64,000 nt of DNA from UBA1672 sp964352665. GTDB taxonomy: Bacteria > Pseudomonadota > Alphaproteobacteria > Micavibrionales > Micavibrionaceae. The translations under genes were made by a program, and so were the position numbers. This document shows, piece after piece, positions 9,221-17,172 of this stretch; position 1 is the first letter of the stretch, and each line of letters starts with the position of its first letter. Location: the NCBI GenBank assembly GCA_964352665.1, contig CAYGSJ010000003.1, positions 124,001 through 188,000 on the forward strand, in the 5' to 3' direction. The notes below the pieces were generated by a model, which was not told the DNA's origin, did not search any database, and saw nothing but the letters and a program-made list of their open reading frames with translations.

Positions 9221-10271
9221 CTAAAAGATCCTCACGCGCACTCAAGTGGGCTCGTACCATACGGCCCCTATCAGAAAGTAAGATAACCGGGGTTTCCTCA
9301 AGAGCATAAACCTTTGTGCCATCGGCCGAAGTTACAGAGCTGTCCCATCCCGGTGATAAAAGAGTTAGGGGGGTTCTTACATAGGTAAGACCATTGTATA
9401 TATATGCAGTTGTTCTACCGTCTACGCCGGCCACATCAAGCACTTCAGCGCCTTCCGGAACCACACCGCTGAGAGCAACGGACATATCAGGATCACCTGC
9501 GACGAGACTAATACCCGGATCGAGAAGAGGCGTGCTTGCCCCTGGTCCCATCATCGGTATCACAGCGTCAAATCTGTAATGAACAAGATCCCTGTTGGTT
9601 TCCATCGTCATGATAACAGGGGCATTCAGGCCAACCAGTCGCATTGATATGTTGCCGTGTGCAAATGCGCTGTCCGGAGATATTCTTATAATATGTGTGG
9701 TATCATGAACTTCGGATTCCTGAATTGTAAATTCGCCAACCCAGCTCATATCTTCAATGGGCCAAGGCTGTCCCGATGAATCAAGCACACTTAATGTTGT
9801 CACATAGCCATAAGCTAATTTTACAGTTAGCGGCTTTGCTCCCGGATCAAGAGACACGTTTTGGACGGTTAGTTCAGGACGAGGATAGGGATGCACAGGA
9901 AGCTGTGTCGACTCAACAGTTCGGTCAAAATGCTCAAGCAGTGTTCTAATTTCTTCGGGCTTAAGAGGGAGTAAGGTTTTCAAAGCCTGATCGAAGGCTT
10001 CGTTTCTGAAGCTATCTTCAAGTTCTTGGGTAGATTGTTCAAAATCAATACCGTCATCATCAAAATTAAAAACAGCACTAGGTTTTTCTGATTCAGTATC
10101 TGCTGCGAGATCGGGCGTTTCCTGTGAAAAAGCTGGATGCGCAAAAGCCAGGGAAGTCGCCATCAATAGGCCAAAACCAAGCACCCTTAAATCGAGGAGA
10201 ACGTGTAAATTTTGAGAAGATTTTTTGTACTGCATGAACATACCGAACCGAGATACTCTAAAATAACTCAT
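9213..10271 (-). CDS. dotH: DotH/IcmK, outer-membrane core complex protein
   Basis: DotH (IcmK) is the exported outer-membrane-associated ring protein of the Icm/Dot core, assembled with DotC, DotD and DotG. The 352 aa length is close to Legionella IcmK. A signal peptide ends at HPAFSQ near residue 50 if the first ATG is used; ATGs at 10241 and 10235 would give a more typical leader, and no ribosome binding site decides between them. The C-terminal two thirds (about 120-345) is the conserved beta-rich DotH domain. It is placed between dotI and dotG exactly as icmL-icmK-icmE. The assignment is firm by order, size and export signal. Confidence 0.87.
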   Translation of the reverse strand: MSYFRVSRFGMFMQYKKSSQNLHVLLDLRVLGFGLLMATSLAFAHPAFSQETPDLAADTESEKPSAVFNFDDDGIDFEQSTQELEDSFRNEAFDQALKTLLPLKPEEIRTLLEHFDRTVESTQLPVHPYPRPELTVQNVSLDPGAKPLTVKLAYGYVTTLSVLDSSGQPWPIEDMSWVGEFTIQESEVHDTTHIIRISPDSAFAHGNISMRLVGLNAPVIMTMETNRDLVHYRFDAVIPMMGPGASTPLLDPGISLVAGDPDMSVALSGVVPEGAEVLDVAGVDGRTTAYIYNGLTYVRTPLTLLSPGWDSSVTSADGTKVYALEETPVILLSDRGRMVRAHLSAREDLLDE

Positions 10272-10343
10272 AAACGATACATTGGATTTTTAGCGTTGTC
10301 ACGCATTATCCACACATTTAGTGAAAAAAACTCTCAAAAATGA

Positions 10344-11129
10344 TTATCGTGCTGCGGCAATCCATTGTTCAATCCCAACACCATTGGGACTTTCAAGTCT
10401 TGGTACTCGCACTACTACTACCGTTACTAGCAGTCCTGTATTGTATGTTTTCGCGCCAGAGGTATAGGTTAGAATGAGTGGAATCTGAACGACCCATTGA
10501 TATCGCCCTGCGACAAGACCTTCCGATTCAAGAACGGGAGCACCGCGTGGTGCTGCTGTTATGATTTGTTGGTTCACCTCTACCATTTCAATAATACGCG
10601 ATCTCTGGAGGGCCTGTGTAAAGCTCTCCCATCCTCGTTTTGTAAAGTTCCGTGAAGATTCCTGAAGACGTCTGCGGTAATCACTGAAGCCAAATGTCAT
10701 AACTTCTGTAGTTGCTTGCGCGACCCATGACATAAGTGCCGGCGCACTCAAGTTTGGTTGACTGAGAGGCACCATTGGAATAAGGCGACCATCTTCTGTT
10801 GTGGCGAAGTAAAAGTGCTGGGGTTGGTGTATCTTTATGACGTAATACATCGCCCCAATAAGCCCAAGTATGACTATGCTTTGAATCAGGGTCATTTTCA
10901 GAAGGCTTCTATAACCGTCTCTGTAAAATTCATTCCGGACGACAACCGTGCCCAAACCGGAAACAACATCTTTGGTTATTTCGGGAGGCGCCGATTGACC
11001 GGCATCTGTCTTGGCCGGCTCGGGATTGGCGTTTGCCTCCGGCGCCTGTGCCGGGACAGGAGCATTCTGATCTGGAGCGGAAGAAGCGTCTTCTACTTTA
11101 TTTTCTTGTTTAGCGAATTTTTTAAGCAT
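10344..11129 (-). CDS. dotI: DotI/IcmL, inner-membrane protein
   Basis: DotI (IcmL) is a bitopic inner-membrane protein with a VirB8-like periplasmic domain, essential to Icm/Dot machines. I start it at the ATG at 11129 (261 aa, close to the family size). An upstream TTG-type extension to 11351 is open but reads like AT-rich intergenic DNA. The N-terminal 50 residues are Ala/Pro/Gln-rich. The conserved part begins at GLGTVVVRNEFYRDGY, followed by a membrane helix (LIQSIVILGLIGAMYYVI) and the periplasmic domain through RVPRLES near the end. It is the first gene of the minus-strand icm block and diverges from the paralogue array. Confidence 0.86.
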   Translation of the reverse strand: MLKKFAKQENKVEDASSAPDQNAPVPAQAPEANANPEPAKTDAGQSAPPEITKDVVSGLGTVVVRNEFYRDGYRSLLKMTLIQSIVILGLIGAMYYVIKIHQPQHFYFATTEDGRLIPMVPLSQPNLSAPALMSWVAQATTEVMTFGFSDYRRRLQESSRNFTKRGWESFTQALQRSRIIEMVEVNQQIITAAPRGAPVLESEGLVAGRYQWVVQIPLILTYTSGAKTYNTGLLVTVVVVRVPRLESPNGVGIEQWIAAAR

Positions 11130-11382
11130 AATTTTTTGTTGTCTACGTTCTTGATAAAATATTTCCAAAAAAACGAAATACATTGTGTAACAAAAAAGAG
11201 TAATGCACAATGGCTGAATTAAAAATTTACATGTTTGTAAAAAATTCAGTGCGTTGATCTGTACGCCTATGTTATCTTTAATTGTTGGCCTGCGTTTTGA
11301 GCGGTATGTGTTTTTAAAAGATTTGTAATCGTGATAAAAATGATGCAGCATAAAAAATAATTAACTTGGGTAGGTTTATCAG
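11130..11382. promoter_or_regulatory. Divergent intergenic region
   Basis: About 250 nt of AT-rich DNA separates dotI (leftward) from the first paralogue gene (rightward). The promoters of both operons are expected here. I see no confident -35/-10 pair or operator, so only the position supports the call. Confidence 0.4.
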
Positions 11383-12909
11383 GTGTTTTTTTTAATGAAG
11401 GTGTGTTCAAAAACGGTATACAAAACAATGGGTTATAGCCCAAATCGTATGTACGCATTTTTTCTTCTGTTTTTTGTATTTTCCTTGTCTTTTATGTCGA
11501 CGATTTCGTTATCTCCGCATAGCGCATATGCTTGTTGTGTTGCTTGTGCCGAAAGTGATTGTGAGAATGCGACAGATTTCATTGAAGAGGCCCATGAAGA
11601 CATCAGGGAGCGTGTTAAGACCGAGTTTGATGACGACTTAACTGAATTCCATCAGTGGCTTATCTATATGTTGGAGACGCAGTTTGGCCCTGGCACAGGG
11701 GCGATGTTAAATCAATTGGCGGCCGCGGCGCTTTATTATACCCAGATGGTTGGAAGTTTTATGGACGCGCAATTCCAGATGGATACACAGCGCGTCATGA
11801 GAAAAATGCAGTTTGATGCCCATAAGGCCTATCATCCGAGCGAGAGTATGTGTGTTTTCGGATCGAATGTCAGGAGTTTGGCTTCTAGCGATACGATAGC
11901 GCGGTTTAACAGCCTTGCTCTTGGTGAAATGGGCCTTGCCAGACAAACAGGATATTACGGCGTTGCTGGTGCTTACGATCAGGGCGAAGATTACAGGGCA
12001 CGCTGGAACCAGTTTGTAGATACATATTGTGATGTGGGTGATAACAATAGAATTTCTAGCACGACAGGTCTTGAGCTGGCTTGTGATCGAGATGGACCGG
12101 GTGGGGCCACTGATGCCGGCGCGGAAGATTGGAACCGTTTCAATCGTGATATTGATTACACACGATTAATCGAAGAGCCGAGGACCATTACCCTTGATAT
12201 GAGGGATAATACGCTCGACGATGTTGCGGAACCTTTTGCTTCTCTTACAGGTGTTGGACCTGTTTACGAGCCTGGTGAGGAAGAAGATGTCATTGCCATG
12301 TCAAAGAATTTATATGGGCATAAAGTTCCTTCAAGGGACTTAGCGCAGATTAAATTAACCGGAGATGCGGCTCTTACCCTTTTCCTTTCTCTGAGAAGTG
12401 TCGCCGCGAAGAGAAGTGTTGCCCAAGCAAGTTTCAATGCGATTGTCGGCATAAAATCTTCTGGTTCTAGCCATGAAAAAGAGCTTGATCCTTTCACTCA
12501 TCCTGGCGGCCTTTTCGGTGTGCCTCTTTTAATATCGAATGGTCTCTTGGCACAAAAGCAATCAAGACGTTTTATGGCAGCGATTATGGATCAGCTTTTA
12601 CCTGCGAGCGTTTTAACGGGTGCGAACATTTTTGATTTAATCGGATATAGCCCGAGTTACTATTCACAGTTGGAAGTTCTATCAAAGCGCATTTATCAGA
12701 ACCCTGATTTTTATGCGGGTCTTTATGATTCTCCTGCAAATGTTGAACGTAAAAAAGTTGCTATGAAAGCGATAGAACTTATGTTGGATAGAGCTATATA
12801 CGAGAGTCAGTTGCGCAGAGAGATGGTTGTTTCGGTTCTGCTTTCGAGCAAGTTAAGAGCGTCGCATAGAAATGCGAATGATGCGATTTCTACCGCGGTA
12901 TCAAGGTAG
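11383..12909 (+). CDS. Exported cysteine-containing protein, paralogue 1 of 5
   Basis: Function is unknown. This is the first of five tandem paralogues. It has a signal peptide ending SAYA followed directly by a cysteine cluster (CCVAC, residues 51-55), then an acidic helical stretch. The family core contains AHKAYHPSESMC at about 146-157, FVDTYCD followed by DNN, a CDRDG element, NRDIDYTRL, SLRSVAAKRSVA and the C-terminal block PSYYSQLEVLSKRIYQNPDF from about 423. No membrane helix follows the signal peptide, so the mature 450 aa protein is probably periplasmic or at the surface. It is closest to paralogue 2. ATGs at 11395, 11428 and 11449 are alternative starts and none has a good ribosome binding site. 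It probably leads an operon that continues to flgL. Confidence 0.85.
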   Translation: MFFLMKVCSKTVYKTMGYSPNRMYAFFLLFFVFSLSFMSTISLSPHSAYACCVACAESDCENATDFIEEAHEDIRERVKTEFDDDLTEFHQWLIYMLETQFGPGTGAMLNQLAAAALYYTQMVGSFMDAQFQMDTQRVMRKMQFDAHKAYHPSESMCVFGSNVRSLASSDTIARFNSLALGEMGLARQTGYYGVAGAYDQGEDYRARWNQFVDTYCDVGDNNRISSTTGLELACDRDGPGGATDAGAEDWNRFNRDIDYTRLIEEPRTITLDMRDNTLDDVAEPFASLTGVGPVYEPGEEEDVIAMSKNLYGHKVPSRDLAQIKLTGDAALTLFLSLRSVAAKRSVAQASFNAIVGIKSSGSSHEKELDPFTHPGGLFGVPLLISNGLLAQKQSRRFMAAIMDQLLPASVLTGANIFDLIGYSPSYYSQLEVLSKRIYQNPDFYAGLYDSPANVERKKVAMKAIELMLDRAIYESQLRREMVVSVLLSSKLRASHRNANDAISTAVSR

Positions 12910-12939
12910 GATGAAATATAAAGGAAGATTAGAATTTAG

Positions 12940-14388
12940 ATGGTAGATAAGGAAAAGAAAGGATGGTCCAGATTTTGGGGCTCGCGGCTGTATCGCAAGT
13001 CGAGAAGCCTTATGGCTGTGCTTGTTATGGTTTCGATTGTATCAGGATCGGCCTTAACCCTTCGTCCTAAAGAATCCGAAGCGGTGATTTGTACACCGTG
13101 TGTTTTCTGTTTTATTCTTGACCCTCTTGCGGCGGTCCTTTTGCTCGACCTTATTCAGGAGAATATCGGATCACCCCTCATCGAAGATTCAATCGAAAAA
13201 CATTTGAACAGCGAAGAGAACTGGATTGTCGAGGAATTCTTTGAAGAATTTTGGTTAAGGGGCTTGCAGGAGCTAACACATTTCTTGAGTGCATTTGCTA
13301 TGTACCAGCTTGAGATGGTCGGCGCGTTCTTTGATGCGAGACATTATTTAGAAACGCAACGACTTCATTTTGAATTACAAGCGGAAGCGCACCGTGACTA
13401 CCACCCGAGTGATGATTTTTGTTGGTTCGGTACAGGAGCCCGCAGTTTGTCTTCTACAGATGGTCGAGTTAATTTTAATTTTCTGGCGATGTCAGAACGT
13501 TCGATAGCAAGACAGCTTGAGCATAAAAATTCTCTTTCGGCTGGCGGGGTTGATAATGACAAAACCTACAGATGGAATCAGTTCGTAGATACATATTGTG
13601 ACCCAAAGGATAATAACTGGAGCATTGCCGGTACCGGCTTGGATTTAGCGTGTGACCGTGATGGTTATGATCCTTCGACACTTTCAGGTGCCTTAGATAG
13701 AGGGCGTGTAAACCGTGATATTGATTATACGCGGCTTATTGACGAGCCCAGAACGCTTGATGTTGATTTCACTGATTCTTTAGTTGTGCCGTTCCTTGTG
13801 CCGACTGCAACAGCGGACGAAGAGGATGTTTTGGCTATGGGGCTAAATTTATACGGAAACGATGCGTTGAGCCATCGTATTTCCAATAGCAGCCTGAGTT
13901 TAAGTACAGCGCGTAAGTTATATATGGATCTTAGAAGCGTTGTGGCCAAAAGAAATGTTGCAGAAAACAGTTATAATGCCATCGTATCATTGAAGTCAGC
14001 AGGGACTAACGGAGATCCGGCAGCCCCAGTTCACCCGGATGTTGGGCTTTATATGGCGGCTATTATGAAGGATTTAATGCCCGCAGGAACACCGGATGCC
14101 GAGATTTTTGCGATGTTGGGCAATAACCCGAGTTATTATGCGCAGTTAGAGGTTTTGGGTAAAAAGATTTATCAAAACCCTGACTTTTTTGCCAATTTGT
14201 ATGACAAGCCAGCGAACGTAAAGCGGAAAGCGGTAGCGATGAAAGCTATAGATTTGATGCTGGATCGAGCATTATTTGAAAGCGAACTGAGACAGGAAAT
14301 GATTCTTTCTGTGTTGCTTTCAAGTGAGCTAAGCAGTGACTTTGGTTTGGTTAACAATGCAATGACACAGAGCCAAAAGGAAGAATAG
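12940..14388 (+). CDS. Exported cysteine-containing protein, paralogue 2 of 5
   Basis: A 482 aa member of the tandem family, of unknown function. The N-terminus is basic (KEKKGWSRFWGSRLYRKSR), then a hydrophobic leader, a PKESEA cleavage-like site and the cysteine group CTPCVFC at 51-57. The core motifs are AHRDYHPSDDFC near 149, NQFVDTYCD, DNN, DLACDRDGY, NRDIDYTRLIDEPRT and DLRSVVAKRNVAENSYNAIV, and the end block PSYYAQLEVLGKKIYQNPDF starts near 397. It is most like paralogue 1 in the DTYCD, CDRDG and DIDYTRL segments, but its leader and cysteine group resemble paralogue 4. It begins 30 nt after paralogue 1 and ends 5 nt before paralogue 3. Confidence 0.88.
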   Translation: MVDKEKKGWSRFWGSRLYRKSRSLMAVLVMVSIVSGSALTLRPKESEAVICTPCVFCFILDPLAAVLLLDLIQENIGSPLIEDSIEKHLNSEENWIVEEFFEEFWLRGLQELTHFLSAFAMYQLEMVGAFFDARHYLETQRLHFELQAEAHRDYHPSDDFCWFGTGARSLSSTDGRVNFNFLAMSERSIARQLEHKNSLSAGGVDNDKTYRWNQFVDTYCDPKDNNWSIAGTGLDLACDRDGYDPSTLSGALDRGRVNRDIDYTRLIDEPRTLDVDFTDSLVVPFLVPTATADEEDVLAMGLNLYGNDALSHRISNSSLSLSTARKLYMDLRSVVAKRNVAENSYNAIVSLKSAGTNGDPAAPVHPDVGLYMAAIMKDLMPAGTPDAEIFAMLGNNPSYYAQLEVLGKKIYQNPDFFANLYDKPANVKRKAVAMKAIDLMLDRALFESELRQEMILSVLLSSELSSDFGLVNNAMTQSQKEE

Positions 14389-14393
14389 TAGAC

Positions 14394-15812
14394 GTGATAA
14401 AATATATTTTAAAATCACATGGCTATTTTAAATCCGCCCTCTTAGTGGGTGCGGTGTTCTTTGCCGCCTTTGTTGTGCAAAGCGTTGTGTTGGTCGATGA
14501 GGCACATGCCTGTGGTAGTTGTGAGGCATTTGTTCGGGCATGGGATGATCAAATATGGCAAGAAGCCGAAGACGAGTTTGATGAAAAACTTGATGCTGAA
14601 TTTAAAGCGCTGCAACGTTTCATTGTGCATCAGATGTGGGAACAGAGCATTCTTCCCGTGATGATGTTATCTGCCGAGCAATTAACGGCCTTTGCAATAC
14701 AACAGGCGATGGCAATTGGTATGTTCATAGATGCTGAAAGTCAGATGGATGCACAGAGAATGCTTCAGGAAATCCGTGCGCAAGCTCATAAGGACTATCA
14801 TCCGACAGAGGGTATGTGTGTTTTTGGTTCGCTTATGAAGGGTATTGCAACGACCGAGCGTAAGGGCGAGATTCTTGCTGTTGTTATGGCGCAAAAATCT
14901 CAAGATAGACAACTTGGTCAGGAGAATACTTCCGGTATGTATGGTCATGATTTGGACCAAGAGGTTAGGATAATTCAGTTCAGAGAGCGTTTCTGTAAGG
15001 AAAAGGATCGCGGTTCTTCTCTTATTAAAGATGCAGGTAGTTCTCTACTTTATGCATGTTGGGAAAGTACCGATTGGGCAGATGCAAGCTTTGATGTTGA
15101 AGCGCGCGGCAGAATTGACAAAGATATTGATTATTTCAGTCTGGTTGACTCCCCCTGGAGCATGAAACTTGATTTTACCAATAACACAATGATGGATTCG
15201 ACGGCCACCCCCCCTATTGATAACAGAGACGAAGAATACCTTATGGCTATGGCCAGCAACCTGTTCGGGCATCAGACGTTTCCACGTATTCCAACGCGAT
15301 TGATTGAGAATCGTCCTGATAGAGAATTGACAGAGATGCAAAAGGCTTATCTGGATATGCGTTCAATTGTTGCAAAGCGTAGTGTTGCAGAAAACAGTTT
15401 ATACGCGATTGCATCCATGAAAGCGCAAGGACACAGAGTAGAACCTCCTGGTGGTCCTCCGACTGTGCCACAGAGTTCAAGAGTTTATATGGAACATATA
15501 CTGAAGGAGCTTGGTGTTCCTGTTGCAGAGATTGTTCCGATGTTGGGCGAAGATCCAAGTTATTACGCACAGATGGAAATTCTGACTAAAAAACTTTATC
15601 AGAATCCGGATTTTTACACGAATTTATATGACAAGCCTGCAAATGTCGCCCGCAAGACAGTGTCTATGCAGGCCATTAAGTTAATGCAGAAATTCGATAT
15701 GCTTAAAAGTTCGCTTCGTGGTGAAGCAACAATGTCAATTCTTCTTGAACTTGCTGTTATTGAATTGCAGCGGGAGATAGAAGACCAGATACAGGCGATT
15801 ACCGGACAATAG
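14394..15812 (+). CDS. Exported cysteine-containing protein, paralogue 3 of 5
   Basis: A 472 aa member of the tandem family, of unknown function, starting at GTG. The signal peptide ends VDEAHA and is followed by CGSC (40-43) and an amphipathic acidic helix. Core motifs are AHKDYHPTEGMCVFG near 133, the ATTERKGE element shared with paralogue 4, a RERFC element in place of DTYCD, DKDIDYFSL, KAYLDMRSIVAKRSVAENS, and the end block PSYYAQMEILTKKLYQNPDF from about 387. The tail LMQKFDMLKSSLRGEA matches paralogue 4. It lies 5 nt after paralogue 2 and 1 nt before paralogue 4, which implies one transcript and coupled translation. Confidence 0.88.
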   Translation: MIKYILKSHGYFKSALLVGAVFFAAFVVQSVVLVDEAHACGSCEAFVRAWDDQIWQEAEDEFDEKLDAEFKALQRFIVHQMWEQSILPVMMLSAEQLTAFAIQQAMAIGMFIDAESQMDAQRMLQEIRAQAHKDYHPTEGMCVFGSLMKGIATTERKGEILAVVMAQKSQDRQLGQENTSGMYGHDLDQEVRIIQFRERFCKEKDRGSSLIKDAGSSLLYACWESTDWADASFDVEARGRIDKDIDYFSLVDSPWSMKLDFTNNTMMDSTATPPIDNRDEEYLMAMASNLFGHQTFPRIPTRLIENRPDRELTEMQKAYLDMRSIVAKRSVAENSLYAIASMKAQGHRVEPPGGPPTVPQSSRVYMEHILKELGVPVAEIVPMLGEDPSYYAQMEILTKKLYQNPDFYTNLYDKPANVARKTVSMQAIKLMQKFDMLKSSLRGEATMSILLELAVIELQREIEDQIQAITGQ

Positions 15813-15813
15813 T

Positions 15814-17163
15814 ATGAGAAGATTTTTTGAAAAATATGCCGGCTTAAAAATTGCTATTCTTGCCCTTTTGGTAGGATCGTTTTTTGTGTCTGCCACTTTG
15901 ACCATGCAGCCCAAAAAAGCGGAGGCTATTTGTTGTAGTGATTGCTGTATTTGTATTCTTGATACCATCACAACCGATTTAACAGAATGGTTGCGTGACT
16001 GGATTGAAATTAACATTCACTTCTTTATCGAATTATTTCTTCACAGATTATTGTGGTGGGATTTGACGTATTGGCAGCAATATATGCTTCCGATGTTTGT
16101 TCAGGCCGGTAATCAGGTTGCCGCATCCGGCACACAGCAGGTTATGGCCATTGGCCAGTTCTTTGATGCACGTGAACAGATGGAAAGACAGCGCACGTTA
16201 CAAGTTTTACACGCTAAAGCGAACAGAGATTATCACCCAAGCAAAGGTATGTGTGAGTTTGGAACACGGATGAAAAGTTTGGCTGCGACAGAGAGAAAAG
16301 GTGAGTTGAGCTCACTTCTTTTAAGTGAGAGATCTCTGGACAGACTCCTTGGAAATAAAGATACAGGCGTTGCGTGGGGCGAGCGTGGTGATGTAACGAT
16401 CAGACTTGCAAATTTCAGGACTAAATTTTGTGACCAGTTTGATAACAATAACAGCTTGGCTCTGGTTTGTCCGACGACAGCCTATACGGCAAACCCGAAT
16501 ATTCCAAGTGTGGCTGTAAAAGACCGGTTTAACAAAGACATTGACTACCAGCGGACGCTGGATAATCCACTGACCATCGGCGTTGATTTTACAGATTTCG
16601 GTCCTGCGACTGAGGGTGAAGAAGAGATTATGGCGCTTCAGAATAATTTATATGGGTATAATGGTTTTAATAGAGCCGACTATAAGAAATTAAGAAATGG
16701 TGCCAATCTTAACGATCTGCAAAAGGCTTATCTGGATATGCGTTCTGTTGTGGCCAAAACAAAGGTCGCTGAAAACAGTTTCAATGCGCTTGTTGCTCTT
16801 AAGGGCGAAGGTACTGTGGGGTCGAAAGAATTTTTAGAGGCGTATTTATACGAGCTGGGAATGGATCCGTTTGAGACCAACGAGTTTTTGGGCCAAAACC
16901 CCAGTTATCATGCGCAGATGGAAATTCTGACAAAGACAGCATATCAAAGCCCTCTTTTCTATACGAATTTATATGACAAAGAGGCGAATGTTCAACGGAA
17001 AGGCGTTGCCATGCAGGCGATTGGCCTAATCCAAAAGTTTGACTTGCTGAAGAGTAATTTAAGAACGGAAGCGTCATTGTCTATCTTGTTGGAGCTTGCT
17101 GTGGAGCAGTTGCAGCAACAGGTAGAAGACAATATCAGGGCGTTCGGAAGCATGTCGGAATAG
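15814..17163 (+). CDS. Exported cysteine-containing protein, paralogue 4 of 5
   Basis: A 449 aa member, the shortest of the five, of unknown function. A hydrophobic leader is followed by PKKAEA and a dense cysteine group (CCSDCCIC) near residues 37-44. Next comes a Trp-rich segment (RDWIEINIHFFIELFLHRLL) that could lie in or on a membrane. Family motifs follow: NRDYHPSKGMCEFG near 133, AATERKGE, RTKFCDQFDNNNS, NKDIDYQRT, KAYLDMRSVVAKTKVAENSF and PSYHAQMEILTKTAYQSPLF near 362. It starts 1 nt after paralogue 3 with no clear ribosome binding site, so it probably depends on translational coupling. Confidence 0.87.
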   Translation: MRRFFEKYAGLKIAILALLVGSFFVSATLTMQPKKAEAICCSDCCICILDTITTDLTEWLRDWIEINIHFFIELFLHRLLWWDLTYWQQYMLPMFVQAGNQVAASGTQQVMAIGQFFDAREQMERQRTLQVLHAKANRDYHPSKGMCEFGTRMKSLAATERKGELSSLLLSERSLDRLLGNKDTGVAWGERGDVTIRLANFRTKFCDQFDNNNSLALVCPTTAYTANPNIPSVAVKDRFNKDIDYQRTLDNPLTIGVDFTDFGPATEGEEEIMALQNNLYGYNGFNRADYKKLRNGANLNDLQKAYLDMRSVVAKTKVAENSFNALVALKGEGTVGSKEFLEAYLYELGMDPFETNEFLGQNPSYHAQMEILTKTAYQSPLFYTNLYDKEANVQRKGVAMQAIGLIQKFDLLKSNLRTEASLSILLELAVEQLQQQVEDNIRAFGSMSE

Positions 17164-17172
17164 AGGTGTAAT

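Noticed and set aside
11130..11351. N-terminal extension of DotI to 11351
   Set aside because: The extra 74 residues read like translated AT-rich intergenic DNA and would take up the divergent promoter region; the ATG at 11129 gives the family size.
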